64,000 nt of DNA. It comes from Ciona savignyi (lineage: Eukaryota; Chordata; Ascidiacea; Phlebobranchia; Cionidae). The notes beneath the pieces are model-generated. The model was not told where the DNA came from. It did no database searches and worked only from the letters and a program-made list of their open reading frames with translations. Numbering within the stretch: position 1 is the first letter of the stretch; each line of letters begins with the position of its first letter. The stretch lies in NCBI GenBank assembly GCA_000149265.1, contig CH001841.1, positions 812,296-876,295 of the forward strand. Reading direction: 5' to 3'. The position numbers were made by a program, and so were the translations under genes. Shown piece by piece: positions 44,259 through 58,094 of this stretch.

Positions 44259-45802
44259 TCGAGCCAAAAACGTTTTTGATAGCTTATTACAAGTTAAATT
44301 TCGATCATTCATTTTAATCAACTTCTGTTTAAGTTGTTGCCTTTAATGTTTTAAGAAGTTGCTTGTAGTTTAAAAAGTTGACTTGCATTTAAAAAAAATT
44401 ATGTCCAAAAAGAAGTCATGACGTCATCATCACGTGGTACGCCACCTTGGATGTACCAACTGATCAGGTTCACATGGTCTGTGAAATCAGTCACGTCCGC
44501 ATATGGAATTTCCATATTCTGATATCGAATCTTTATCTCTGTGTGGCAAATTGCGGTTTGCTGGCTTTAAATAAATCTCTCAATGCTATCACCTTCCTCT
44601 TGTGTTTCTTATGCTTGGGCTGCTTCTGCCTAAAATTTGTCTGCTCTCGTCTCACATTTAAAACTAAGTTCTCAAAATTGTTGATTTACGAGCGGAGCTG
44701 GGATAAATCTTGGAAGGGGTTGTTCCCTCTTTTTGACATCTTGCGGTCGCCTTTTATAGATGGTATTTCCATCACCGCTTGTCTACTTTTTTTTATAGAT
44801 TATTTACAGAAAACCAATTACTGTGGTGTAGCTTAGTACTTAAGAATGCCCAGTGGCTTGCTAAGAGCCCGCGGGAACTCGAATCTATTACCTGAGGTTT
44901 TGCTTTTAACACAGCAAGTACACTTTGATTGTATATTTTAAAAAGCAAGAAGAATGGATGGACTCACTTGTACCGCTAATGTTTTCATATCAACTTTATT
45001 AAAATCGCTTTCAATCTGTGTGAAAATGGTGATCTTAACCAAGCCATACTCGAGTTTTAGTTTACGACAATCGAGTATAACTTGTTGTTTTAAATGCTAA
45101 AACTCATGGTAAAGGAGTTCCACTTTTGTATTGTGTCCTTCAGGGGGCCCTAACATTCAGTGAAAACTTTTGTGGTTTCATGAGAAAATCTGGCGCTATA
45201 TTTGTACCCGGTGCTTTAGTCATTTCACATTCCCTCCGCGTGGCATTAATGCTTGCGATAAGGCTCACCGGTGTGCCTCTGAGCAATACGTTATCACTTA
45301 AAATATTTTAGGGCCAGGAACAAGTTTTGTTAACCTTTTCATCAGAAAATGTGGTGTGAAATGACAAGTCACAGCGCCCTTTCTTACGGATTCCGCGTTC
45401 GTGTTATAATGCTTTGTAATTAATAAGCCTCGAACGTATGCAATTAATCCGAACAAGTAATTAAAAGAGAGTTTTTGACAAAAAAACTGACAATTTATGG
45501 TTCGGACTCAAGTGTAGGGAATTTTTTGTCATTTTTTTACAATTCTCGCCTGGCAAGTAGCGACCGCTTACAAAGTGCAATTCCGAGAGATTATTAAAAT
45601 TTGTATCGAAGCCTATCATTATGACGTCACAAGTTCAGCGGCGACCGCGCTACAGATTGACTTGGTAATTTATATTCAAGTGCTGTACCGTGGTCGTAAT
45701 TACGGCAAATTATCCCAATTAAGCAGATTCAATATTAAATTTATATGACCGCTCGGGTCAATGCACTTTACATAATGTTCAGTTGCGAAACACGATTTGC
45801 TA

Positions 45803-45990
45803 ATGCACAGAGAACCGTCTGAAACAAGCATGGGGAACATAAGGTCGTGAAGGGATTTTGACCGGCCCACATACTGTATCTAACCATACCCTGTTATTAA
45901 GACATTGAATACTATTCATGTAATAATCCGGCCCACCAAGAATTTTTCCTACATCTGGTACGATGACTAGAGAAGTTGTCATCACTGATC
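45803..45990. mobile_element. non-autonomous element, type shared with 24868-25112
   Basis: GTGAAGGGATTTTGACCGGC, CTGTATCTAACCATACCCTG and ATAATCCGGCCCACCAAGAA occur in the same order. The ends are eroded. Confidence 0.7.
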
Positions 45991-47249
45991 AAAAACATAA
46001 TCATGAAAACAGCCAAAATCATGGTACAAGTATAACAAGTTTTTGTCTTACATGTGCTTAAGTTGTTTGTTAATTAACCTGGGTCTATTGGTACATAATA
46101 ATTGGTGGTCGGTACCAATCGTTTCCAGTCCAAACCATTAACGCAACGCAACCGCACATATAGTTGTATATAAAAAATTTGAATGTTGTCAATCAGAATT
46201 GCCGTGTTAAAGTGATTTCTTACTGCAAAGCTGCAATACAAGCATTTTTAAAGAATCTTGAAAGCTCTTTACAGGTTATCGAGGCCATCGTCTAAAATTG
46301 TTACACCGTAAATTTAATAACAGTAAGATGTTTTTAATCTTTTCATACAACCACACACATACCGAGTAAAAGCTCCACGTTTAAACGAACTATTCATTAA
46401 TTTCTATTGATGTTGATTTATCATGTCGTGAATTCTCAAGGTTTTTGTGTAAAAACCTTGTGTTGTCGGTAAACAGTATAAAAACCCATATAACACAACA
46501 AACTTAACTGATCGCACTTCAACAGTCATTAATCAAATTAGGCGGTAGCTTAAAAGGTTTTAAGCGGGAAACTGACAATCAATATTTATAATGGTGGCAA
46601 AACAATCATAGTAATCAACGCTCAATTTAGATACCGCAGATATGATATTGTAACATAATGTATTCAAATTGGTAAAACATGTAAATTAAATTGGTTATAT
46701 ACAAAAAGTTGAGCAGTCTCCATTTTGCAAAAATGGCTCAAATTTGAGAACAACCGAAATAAATTTAAGTAAAAATCAAAAGTTTAGTAACTAATCCAAA
46801 TTGTGAATCCTGCGCGCACAACATACAAGCTTGTGTGACACTTGTTCCTTTACTTGTCTTTGTTCTTTTACGGGTGGACATACACAGTTAAAGAAACGTC
46901 AAAATGACAGTCGCACAAAGACGCACCAAGAGAAAATACTGGTTCTAAATACTAAAAAACAACGGTGTCCTCTTTAATAATACAATAAATGTAAACTAAA
47001 TATTTTTCCTGTAAATGTTGGCTAAAGTTTTTAAGACCTTTTATGCAAATTTTGTTTGTCGTTTGTGTATACAAAATAAATTAAGAAACGTGTAGGTATA
47101 TTTTTTAATCTTCAGCTTACAGGTCCACGAAGTACAACGTTCTCACACACGAGTATCGGAGAAAACTTGCCAAACCGCATGCCGACACTTACCTACCACA
47201 TGGTCCTTTGAGTTTTTGAAATGCACATATATATATATTTTTTTTAAAT

Positions 47250-47342
47250 AATTTTTTTACTCAAGTTAGTTTCAAGACCGTTTTGATATGTAAGTCGGTA
47301 TGTGTATCGGTGGCGGTAATCATTCGGCCGCCCGACCGTACC
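47250..47342 (-). mobile_element. SINE-1 copy, diverged
   Basis: GTATGTGTATCGGTGGCGGT and CATTCGGCCGCCCGACCGTA. Confidence 0.75.
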
Positions 47343-47395
47343 TATAAACAGTTTTTAGTAGCACACTGTTCAAGATTTCAGAACTAAACTTCCTA

Positions 47396-47578
47396 AGTTG
47401 GTATGTTATTTCGCTTAGGTTTAGCGGCCGCGTCCGCTACATTTATTAAATTATATCCTTTTTTCAATGACGTGTTTTAACGACTGTTTGTTTTGCCGTC
47501 TTTTCATGTGTAGTGATTTGATTCGTTTGCCATTTTTTAATACTGAGGCAAAAAATAAATAAACAAAACTATAGAATA
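47396..47578 (+). repeat. intron-repeat family R3, copy 5
   Basis: TTTAGCGGCCGCGTCCGCTA, GACGTGTTTTAACGACTGTT and GAGGCAAAAAATAAATAAAC. It is closest to the 3.8-kb copy. Confidence 0.82.
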
Positions 47579-47762
47579 ACCTCCAATGCTTGCGTTTATT
47601 GGCTGCAATTGTTTATAACTTCACTTTAAAATTTGTTTAATTTTTATATTCGTTTACAAACTGTGTATAATATATTAAACTTCATTGCTTGTGCGTTTTA
47701 CACACGTGGAATAGTCTACTGCCCTATACGTAATTGATGTATTTGAACGTATCACTTGAAAA

Positions 47763-47967
47763 CGGGGAAATTAAAAGGAGGGAAAGCGCAAAGGAGGGAA
47801 ACTGCTCACTAAAATAAAGATTAGGTCATTTGGGTCAGTTTTAAACATGGGGTTGGAGCTAGGGTTAGTTCTGGGGTCGAGATTAATGTTCAGGGGAGGG
47901 TTTAAATTAGTTTTTGTAATTTTAGTGAGCAGTTTCCCTCCTTCCCTCCTTTTAGTGTTGCCCCTCG
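47763..47967. mobile_element. TIR family M element, well preserved
   Basis: GGGGAAATTAAAAGGAGGGA and CCTCCTTTTAGTGTTGCCCC ends. Inside these, GGAGGGAAACTGCTCACTAA and TTAGTGAGCAGTTTCCCTCC form a perfect 20-bp inverted pair. Confidence 0.9.
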
Positions 47968-48057
47968 AAAAGTATTGACAAGTATTCGTCAGTTGTTTTT
48001 AAGGGATTAAAAAAACTTTCATGTTTGCGGATAGAGAACGGATTATGGCAATAACTT

Positions 48058-48655
48058 GGGAAATCACCAACCCATGCTCAAAACCATTTGACCTCGGTAT
48101 CTATGACTCATAGTCACCACATTATGACGTAGTAGTGACAAATATGACGGTGCAATCAAGTCCGATAAGTATCTCGTGACTGATGGAAGAAAAATGCGTT
48201 ACAAATATTTTAATATACGGGTTGGTTTGAAAATACAGCTGTTACAATATGATTTCGAAATGATGCTGATTTAGATTAAGTTATTAAAATGTGTTTATTG
48301 GTCTTGAATATATACCGACTTTATTTAAAACAAAGGAGTTTTTCTATCGAATGTTAATGCACGGATAATTGAATAATGTCTTTTTGTGGTGTAAAATAAG
48401 TAGTGGAAAATATGCTTAATCGAGCACTTAAAAAATTATTAGCGTGTATACGTGATAACTTTTTTTTAGATCTTTAAATTATTTTTATATCTCCGAATAC
48501 AGTATGTCGGCCCATGACTCTAAAAAAATCGCACGCCCATGTCCGAAACCGTTTGACTCATATTGATGACTCAACGTCACTACATTATGACGTCGTATGA
48601 CTAATATGACTTTGCATTTAACGTTGCTAGCATATCTCATGACCGAATAAAAATT
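48058..48655 (+). repeat. diverged direct duplication with CRE/AP-1-like sites
   Basis: Blocks at about 48070-48195 and 48535-48655 share ACCCATG/GCCCATG, AAACC(A/G)TTTGAC, ATGACTCA, CA(C/T)TACATTATGACGT-like and AATATGAC in order. Confidence 0.7.
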
Positions 48656-49249
48656 AAGTAATAAAAACGTAGTTTGTACTTCACGGAATTCCGTGGACGT
48701 TTAATAACACAAACACTAATCTACTGGAACTGATAAGTATGGAAAAGACCGTAAAGTGCAAACTAAGGCATTATTATGAATGTGTTTGTTTAAGCGCGAT
48801 CGACCAAACGGCGGATAAGAAAAACCCTCGAGTTATATGCAAAACATGTGGTCGCAGTGGAATGTGACCTATATTAATTGTAAATCAAGAAAATAACCTT
48901 ATCAGCCGAAGGCAATGGGTACGGAGAAAATATAGTAGTTTTCCGGTTTTGTTAGAACGTTTTCACCTGATAAACCTTTAATATTTATATAAACAAAAAG
49001 TGAATACTTTCCGAAAGGAAAAAAATCTGTAAAAAGAGACATTGTTTGTTTAACCGGTTGTATAATTAGCAACTTCTGCAGAAGTATAGTGTCTCGAGTG
49101 TCATTTGTTGTACACACAGGTGATCCCGCCATTGGTTATTTATATAAGGTGTAATCTCTAAACCATCAATCACGACTTTTCGATCACGTTTTGGAAAACC
49201 AGATTGTCTGGTTTTCGTTGGTTTGCGCATTTTTGAACATACTTGGCCC

Positions 49250-49452
49250 CTGTCCGACAGATTAGTCTGGTGGTATAAAACCCAGCGGATTATTGGGTTC
49301 TGCTAAATGGAAGAAACGTGTGAATTATACAAAACATACTGCAATAGCTTGAAAACCCGACGGTGGGCGCGAGGTGATCTTACGATTGACCGTCGTTTAA
49401 CCCCTTTGGTTTTTCCACCTACAGGGATAACATAAATGACATATCCTTTCAC
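49250..49452 (+). mobile_element. SINE-2 copy with deleted centre
   Basis: GTCCGACAGATTAGTCTGGT is joined to AAAACCCAGCGGATTATTGG, so the B-box to core segment is missing. The tail is complete. Confidence 0.8.
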
Positions 49453-52400
49453 ACAACTTCGTTCTTTGATGGTGGGACATAAACAGTCAAAGCAATATCA
49501 ACACGAGCTGGTGCGATTAAATATTAGAAAACAAAGGATCCTATTCTAATGATACAATGAATTTAAACTGAAACTTTATTTTAATAAGGCCTTGCAGAAA
49601 ACCACGAGGTCAACTACAGCGGGTTTGTGGTGTTTTACGGTGGTTAAATGATGTTGACTAAATCTTGGATAACGCAGATCGGATAAGATTTCTTGGTTAA
49701 AAAATGTTTTGATTAACAACTCTGTTAAGGGTTTGATTGGCTTGTTCCAATACTTGACGGAAATACGTTAAGAAACGTTAATATACATATGCAGAGTCAG
49801 AACTACAGTTAGTACCTTTATAAGAAGGAAATCTGTAGAAATTAAACATTGAAGTCAAAATTTCCAATGCATGCCACGAATTTCTTTAATCTCTAGTGAG
49901 AGAAATCGCTTGGTTCTCTTAATCTATTGTAATCGAGCCAAATAAATGAAATATGGGGGAGTGCTAGTTTTTGGGAAAATTCGGTGAAAAACAAACGCCT
50001 GGGGGTGTTGGACTTGTTTTCGAGTAAAATAAATAATTCTGATTGGTCGGCTAACTTTATTCTACGCCCTTGTAACGCCCCATTCGGACCTTTATTTCGG
50101 ACAATCTGACTGAGACTTAGTTGTGGTTATTTTGTTATTATGTAACGCGCACGGGGACTCGTTTGTTGAGCTATGTTTTTAAATACATTTATATATATTT
50201 TTTATACACTTTTTTACACCTTTTGTACAATTTACCAACACCTTTTTGTACACTTTTTATACGCCGGTTTATACTTTGTTATTTGTTCATTTTTATTCCT
50301 TAGCACACGTTTTATCTGCATTCCTGTTTTAAACTTCACACTTTTATCATCTCCCGGGGTAATCAAGTAATAAACGCTCAGTGTATTTTTCTTGCTGCGG
50401 ATGTCTGCGAATTCGCTTAGCAAAAAGGGCAGTTCTCTCTTATTAGTTTGCAAACTGTTAAGACCTCTTTTTAATAACGAATATTGTTTAGTTTCATATG
50501 GGTTTTGCAAATAGTAGTGTTTCTATAAAGAAAAAACGGTGCCAGCCCTGGTAATTGGTCCAACGGTAAGAGAACGTCCTGAAAAACCTTAGAAATTCTG
50601 TAACAATAATATACACTTTGACGACACACTCCAAACATTGTGAAATTGTAGCAAAAGCACAGTCATGGCTGACCAGCATTAATAAATGCCTGTCTTAACT
50701 TAAGAGTGAGTATTCGCGGTTTGCTTTAACCAAAATCAGTTATTTTCTAAAAAAAACTCGGTTTCACAAAGGTGGTAGCATACCGTATAATCCCTTTTAA
50801 TCTTCCTGGTGTTTTTACTTTACTCGTGAATGTTTTCATAAAGATCGAATAAAAACAATTCAAACCACATCCCGCCTGAAGGTTGTTAGATAAGCCTTAA
50901 TATAAACATCTTGGGCGTGGTACTAAATAAAGCATTTAGATTATGGTATTTGTTAATATGCACGTAATGCCACAACGGGTATTTTTTAATAATAACATCG
51001 AAATCTTATAAAATATGTTTTAGGAAATGGTTAAGGTGTTTTAACTATCAAAGTCGTTTAATGCAATACAAAGGGTTTCAAATGGCAATATTGGCATTGA
51101 TTTTTATATAAAAATCAAAAGGATTAGAGGTGTTGTTCTTAGTTATATTTTATCAAAGCTGTTATTAGAGGTTAATAATGTTCTAGCTGATATAAACCAA
51201 CTTTATTGGATTCGGTGTTAAGTAGTTATAATTTGCGGCGCATAAGATGTTTGTAGATGATTATTTACGGTGCCCGTGTGGTTTAAGTGCAAGTTGAGCA
51301 GTCAGGTCATTAAGGTTCGTCGTTGTAAAAGTAGCTCGTAATTGCTGATTAGAAGTTAAACTTTATATGGTTTATATTGGAGCTCTTTGCGGTGAAGGAT
51401 ATAGCTTGCGTCAGTGTGCTATTGAGTGTTTAAGTGGCTGACTGGCTAATAAATCAATCAAGCAATTATCTGCTAAATGCCTGTTGTGCAGAACTGTACT
51501 TAAACACATTTATTTATATTAAGGTAAAACAGTTTATTAAGTTTAAATAATTTATCTTTTTACGCTATGTTAAACATGTGAATGCTGTGTAATTTTGGTA
51601 AATTATCTCGGGGAATTTAATCGTTATTCTTGTGACAAGCAAAGGAGAAAAACGCGTTAAATCGAAATACCTGAGCGTGAAAATACTGTTGTAAAACTGG
51701 ACATGTTGGTTAACGCTAAGTGGTCAGAACGAGAGAGGTTGCAGTTCCTTGGCTGATGTTGTGATAAATTGGTAATAATGACACAATAATAAACTAGAAT
51801 TATAGGACAAAATCTTTTCTCTGCAAACGACAAGGGTTTAGAATAAAACCCTTTTCTCTGCATTTAAATATGTCGTAGTATTTAATATAAAAAGGAACAC
51901 AAATTTAAAAACTTAAATAGTTGAAATTATTGGCATTTAAATGTTATTAGTTGGTGATAATTTGAGGTTGATGAAAACTCCTCCCAAAAATGGTGGTTCG
52001 TGGTTGTAGGAGAATTCCCAATGTAATTTAGATAATAATATTTTTTTGTGATTATTTAAACGGATTGCATCAAACTAATTACCCATTTTATTTGCAGTTT
52101 AGTTTAAAATTGCGGAATAGTTCGTTTCTTCCTAATAGCTACAATGGTATAGCACATGGCTGACCAGTGTCCGAACCACATCCGTTTGTATGAGAATTTT
52201 TTTTTAATATTTTGTTTTTTTATAAAGTTAATAAATCCTTTCTGTTTTTAATTTTTTCGGTGCCTAAAATAGGTTATGCATAGTTACATTGAAAATTAAC
52301 GAAACATGTGAAAATATAAAATTCAATTCAAGACAAAGAAATAATGATCAATGTGTACATATATATTGATCAAAATAAAACGAAAAGCTTAAATTCAAGT

Positions 52401-53273
52401 CGGACCGCGAAGAAATATTGAACTTTGAGCACGAGTGGATGCCTGAAAAGTTGATATTAGACAGAAAAATGAAACCACGAGCATTTAGTTCCAAGCAGAA
52501 TAATTGAGCCCCTTATGAAAACGTGTAACACGGTTTCTACCTCAAGTTATACCAAGATTGCCGTGAACCGGTTTATAAACGCCACAGTCGGTGATAACAA
52601 AACCGACGTTTAAGCCGAACTTGGTATACAGCAAAAAAGTAATTTCAGTCGGGCAAAGGTTAGAGCCGTAGCGGCCTGATTAAAACTACCGAACGTGATA
52701 GGTTACTCACGTGACAAAGAAGTCATCGATAAAAATATCCAGTGGTCGCCCATGTTCTCTCATGAAAAGGGAGTAAAATGTCCACTCCATAAGGTACGCT
52801 ACATACCAGAAAGTCGCAAATATTTACGATAGGAAGGTGAAAAACATTATCCTAGGGCTTATCTCCTTGAGTCAGAAGTGCATACAATCTTTGGCAAATT
52901 TCCTCAGGGCACGGAATTTTTTTCGTGCTCGATCCAAATCTGACATCACTTTATTATGAAATAGAAGAGATAGTAGGCCTACCACAGAGAAAGAGATAAC
53001 GCGGTTACGCGATTTTTTTTACCATGCAGTTATATGTTCTCTCACCAAATGGCTATAGTGCCTGATATTCAAGTTAAACGACTTGGTTGGGCAGAGGCTC
53101 GTTGTATCGTAATGTGGCAGAGCAAGTTGATTTAAATATAAGCGTAATTAGGGCGAGATGCGGCCGCAAAACATAGTATAACTTATACAATGTATAACAA
53201 AGCTTGTTACGATCATTAGAGCCTATGTAGTATGATACATAGTATTTCACTGTAAAAAAAGTTTTCCGTTAAA

Positions 53274-56200
53274 ATGTCCGACAAGAAAAAGTATATTTTA
53301 AAATCTGAATGTTTTCTGGTGGAAGTAATGAAAGTATTGGATACACAAAGACGTCAAAAAGACAGTTCTTTTTGTGACATCACACTCGAAGTCGCAGGCG
53401 AACAATTGCTCGCACACAAAGCAGTCCTGGCCGCGTGTAGCGGGTTTTTCAAGGACAAATTTAACAACAAAATCCCTCCACTTGTAGTTCAGAGATCGTT
53501 AGATGAGAAAATGTTCCAACCGACGATCCCAAAGAAAAGAAGACGAAAAACGATCTCTGAATCCAGCTGCGGAATAGCACTATCGGTGAAAATGTCTCCA
53601 ATGCCCCAGTTATCTGTTGGAACTCTTTCCCCTAAACGCTCGAAGCTAACCGGTACCCCTCGAATTGGTGCAACCCTTTCACTTCCTGGAATCAATCCAA
53701 AGATATTTGCTCAGCTTCTGGATTATATGTACACCACAGAACTTTGGATAACAGAGGAGAACGTTATAGACATGCTGCTGATATCGTGTCTACTACAGGT
53801 AAATATCTGCATAAGGATAGGATATTCATGTTTATTCCCGCGAATGGGCTAACACACGTGCAATCGTCAGATCACCCGGCGCCCACCTTCGGGTTATCGG
53901 AGCTATTGCAGTATGTTGTATATGATAGACACGTTCCTTCTAATTGGTAGAAACCCATTAATCCGCTAGCTGCATCACTTCTTGTTTTACTACATTTTTG
54001 CAAGTTCGGAAATTCATCATATAGAGAATTTATACTTGGTCATGGTGCTTTGTTAAGACCGGAAACGAACACGTTTGGACAAGATTTCCTATATAAAGTG
54101 CATATATATTATGGAAAGTATTTATATTTTTAAAGTGCAAATTTTATTCCAAAGGTACGAACTGTAAAGGAAGCTTGTATGTTTATCTTAATAAAGCAGC
54201 CAAGTTGGAAAAGAGGTGCCGTGAAGCGTCTGTCAAATAATTTGAACGGAGGAAACCGTGGAAGTACGAAGCCTGGTAAGTTTTTAAAAATCGAAGTCAT
54301 AAAAACGATCCCTTGTGGTCATATATACGAGCTTATTAAATGCACAGTTAAAACTGAAAAGGACTTCTGTAGTTACATAGTTAACTTCTCTATACTTAAA
54401 CGGGAGATCTTAATACGCATATTTAAATTTTACGTGTCTGGAAAAGTGATGAAAATTTCCTGAGTCCGATCAATCTTGATATTTTATCTGCATGTGAACT
54501 TGGACAGGATATTAAAATCTCAAAATGTTCTTGCGAATCATATACGAGCTCTATATGGCGGTGCTTGCAGGCGCGTGCCAATAATAAACTTGTTCGGCGA
54601 GTTTATATCAGCAACCGTAATTGCTCGTAATTGTCCCACAGTCGGCTTATAAATTGATGGTTATCCTCGCGAAACAAGACCCGATCGGTATTGTCTTACT
54701 GGTGTCATCCTAATCCTGTTCCAGCTTCCAGCCGTAGGGACACATTATCCTTTGTTATCCAATAATGATCGCGGTTGCAACATCGTTAGTGTCCATTAAA
54801 CCAGTGTTAATATCGAACGGGATATTCCTTATCGTACACTCACGCCAGGCAATTACGAGCTTAACCATATTAAATGTCCATTTCTGCAATACCACCAAGA
54901 TTGCCCAGTGTACTGGTGCCTCTTCCGTTTTAATCGCAAAATCCTCATTATTACAAGGCCCACTTTCTCCCAAGTAAACTATACAACACACAGCTTTGTT
55001 TTAATCCACTGACGTTCATATTGCAAAAATCCCCGTAATAAAGTATCGAACTTGATATGATGTGGCATGCCATGCACAAAAGTCAAATGAAATCCAATCC
55101 TACCGATGTTGGTCCCGTTTAATACTTAATATCTTGACACGGAACATAATGCATGAAATTGTAAAATAGACTGCATGAGCAAAATGTTTAGACACTTTTC
55201 TCCTTGCCAATCTCGGACTTTGTTGAATTTTTAGCCGGACAACCTTTGTTCGATATGTAATTTTTTATAATTATGGGATTACGTTAACTGGCATAAGGCA
55301 AGCAACGGTATATCGGGAACCTTTACCAAACACTAATATCATAATTATCACAGAGAAACAAAAATGCGTTCTTGTGGCGGAAAAAAGAAAAGAATTGGAG
55401 TCAAGAACGACAAATGTAAATACGGTAGATCGTGTAAGCAACCAACAGAGTTCATTCTCAAGTAAAAATACACCCGATCAGAAACCCAGCCCGACATCGC
55501 CTTTACGCCGAGGTTTACCACCGGTCGAGCAACTGGCCAAACTTCCAGTGGCGAAATCAGATAAAGTTGACAACAACAAGAAAGCCCCGTTTCTCCCCAG
55601 TCCAAGAATGTTTATACCTCCTCATTGCGGGAAACAGTTGCAAAAAGCTCGAAGAAGCGAAGGACTATCGCCGGTGGCGGTAAAACGAATTCGGACTATA
55701 AGCGAGGGCCCGCGCACGCCAGAAATAGACTATCCCAAGATGCAACAAACGCGGGGCTTTCCTAACACAAACCGAGGAATTGCACGGCCTGACGCAAAGA
55801 TAACCATGACAAGCGAGAAGCGGACTAGAATATCCGAGTCCAAACTGCGTCGACAGAGGCCGGTACGAAGCGACTCCGACCCGAGCTTGGCTCTCAGTTA
55901 CACAGCGCAGGCAAATCAAGAACAAATCCGACAACAGACCAACGATAATACATTTCCCGTCGGCCTTGATCTTAGGACAACTCAAGTATCAAAACCCACA
56001 ATCATTGAATCAACTCCAGCACCGACAATCCCCGTAGCGCCGACTTCAATGAACGCTACGTTTGATTATAGTAAATACCTTCTTGAGCAACAATATGCCG
56101 CCGTACTGGCTGACCAGTTTTGTCAATCCAGGCACGTTTTGACACCGCATTTAGGATCCATATATCCACCAGGGCTTTTAGTGGGAATACCACCGAATCG

Positions 56201-56738
56201 GCCAACTGATATCCTGATACCAAGTAAAACATACCCGACATGGATTGGTAGTCCTAACCAACCCATTACACAGGTCGTACCTTACTCGCATTCTACAGCG
56301 GGAATTTCATTTGAAGAGCATGAATTATCACGTAACATGCTGTCCCAACACATGACAGTTGTTAAGCCGCTTTACTGCCAAGATATATTAGCCAAAGAAA
56401 TGTGCTATGCATCTCCGGGAGGTCAATTAAGTTCGCCGTCAGTCCTTGGCTCCGACAAACCGCTTTACGACGTGTCGTGCATAAAGCATGTCCGCAAACG
56501 GAAGTTGATGTCTGCCGCCGTGGCTGATTCGTCGTGCGGTGAAAGCGTTGAGGTTATGAGCATCGATAGCGACGTGATGCAAGTTCAACACCCAATCTGC
56601 CCCGAGAATCAATTAGACTCAATCAACGTGGTTGACGTCCCGAACCACCAAGCGAAATCATCATGTGCAACCACCATCTCGCCTCTTGTGATCAAAGCAC
56701 AAGAGGAGATAGGCAGACAAGAGCAGTGCGTCATGTAA
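53274..56738 (+). CDS. BTB/POZ protein with basic insertion in the BTB fold, 676 residues
   Basis: Exons are 53274-53798, 54155-54275 and 55354-56738, with consistent phases. The BTB fold starts at residue ~20: SSFCDITLEVAGEQLLAHKA, VLAACSGFFKDKF. A ~75-residue insertion with PKKRRRK (nuclear localisation type) and many Ser/Pro interrupts it. The fold resumes at INPKIFAQLLDYMYTTELWI and ENVIDMLLISCLLQ, then exon 2 VRTVKEACMFILIKQ. The remaining ~460 residues look disordered, rich in Ser, Pro, Gln and basic clusters (SPLRRG, KRIRT, EKRTR, RKRKLM). No C2H2 zinc finger, BACK or Kelch repeat is present in these exons. BTB domains dimerise and recruit corepressors or CUL3; a nuclear role is inferred from the basic motifs. 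Some vertebrate zinc-finger BTB proteins (the ZBTB4/38 type, from memory) also have interrupted BTB domains. Confidence 0.87.
53811..53972 (-). mobile_element. SINE-2 copy at an exon border
   Basis: AAGGATAGGATATTCATGTT to CCCATTAATCCGCTAGCTG. It begins 13 bp after the exon 1 donor of the BTB gene. Confidence 0.85.
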
Positions 56739-56813
56739 TTTGGTTCTGCAGCCAAATAACCGTATCTGGTATTTTCATAATCACCAAACCACAGTCTCCC
56801 GATCGTTTACTGG

Positions 56814-56932
56814 TAAAAGTTTACGAACTATCCGTCAAAACTTTTGGTACCGGTGAAAGTTTTCGAGAACTATCCGTAAAAAACTTTCGGTACCGGTGAA
56901 AGTTTTCGAACTATTCGTCAAAACTTTGACCC
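56814..56932 (+). repeat. short tandem repeat after the BTB stop codon
   Basis: Three units contain AACTATCCGTCAAAACTTT then GGTACCGGTGAAAGTTTTCG. Confidence 0.8.
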
Positions 56933-57802
56933 GGCACGTAATGATAAACGAAGAACATCAATTTGCATTTACCTGCATTGTGACACGGTCTTCAACAATT
57001 TATATTTTACGTATACACATACCTACAATGCAAACTGACGGGTTTGCAAGGAAATACCGAGCTTGAAAATATTTTTTGCCGTTGTTTGCTTTTTTTTCTA
57101 TCGTCGACCACCATTCCAAAACTCGTTTAACCTAATTTATAAACTTGTTCCATTCCATGTATATATTTTTAGGCCTATACAGCATACTGTGTTAGGTCTT
57201 GTGAGTGGATATCCTTCACCTAAAAGGACAATGCACTCAGGTTGACGCATTGCCTGAAACAAGTGTTTATTGCACATGTATATTATTTATTGGTATAACA
57301 TTTGTCTTTAAGTTTCATCGTACTTCGTAAATATTTTTTCGTCAAAAAGGTGAGCTTGCTGTGTGCTTAAACTGTTTTATTTTAACAAGCAGCACCGTAT
57401 TGACTGTTCATGTATTTAATTAATGTCGCCAAATCTTGCCATTATGTGTGTAAATCAAGTGTACAGGTGTAATTAAAGCACAACCCACTCCGTGTATACC
57501 TGCTCGACTGAATGTGACTGCTAAATACAACAGGTCATCCGAGCAAATTTTGGGGCTGCGTGAGTAAACAACCAATGTGTGGAAAGGGGCGATCGTTTGG
57601 TCAGATTTAGGTTAATGTGGTTTCCGAAATGGCTGTTGAATGCTTATACAGTTTTTTTAAATTTGCCTCCCCTAAATTAATTGCCTTGACAAAGGACGTA
57701 ATCAACTTACTAGATACCAGTTTTAAGTTTAACAAAACATTCCCCCGAAAGGCGACGCACCAACCAAGCTTTTTTGACGAACATTTCATTTAAACTATGT
57801 GT

Positions 57803-57882
57803 ACGGTTGTGTCACAGAATGGTTAGTGCCGACTTCTATACAAAAACTATAGTCCGTCCTGGTTTAGAAACTTTTAGTGTCA
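57803..57882 (+). mobile_element. SINE-1 copy, degraded
   Basis: ACGGTTGTGTCACAGAATGG and CCGACTTCTATACAAAAACT. Confidence 0.6.
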
Positions 57883-58094
57883 CCATTTTCAAATTCAGTA
57901 AATTAATATAAAACAGTTGAGGGCGACAATATTTCGGTGTTATTAATACAACTGTTTGCAGTTCGAAAACACTGTTATAATAATTTTCCAGCATAAGCTA
58001 ATATAAAATTTCACGCGGGCTGGTCTTCATTATATCGCAATCCTTATCATTATTTTATTCATTTAAAATGGTTGAGTGTGATCGAGATAATAGG

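Larger units (their letters stand above)
44300..53273. other. ~9-kb gene-poor region upstream of the BTB gene
   Basis: No gene is recognised. A 129-codon open frame (44447-44836) is hydrophobic but has no family pattern or splice support. The region holds the repeats listed separately, a duplicated block rich in TGACGT/TGACTCA sites (48058-48655) and long AT-rich stretches (51-52.3 kb). Regulatory content is possible but not shown. Confidence 0.4.

Noticed and set aside
44447..44836. 129-codon open frame on the plus strand
   Set aside because: Hydrophobic and cysteine-rich, but no signal of family, splice support or start context. It is best explained as a chance frame in AT-rich DNA.
50550..50585. 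tRNA-like stretch GGTCCAACGGTAAGAG
   Set aside because: No matching T arm or acceptor stem nearby.
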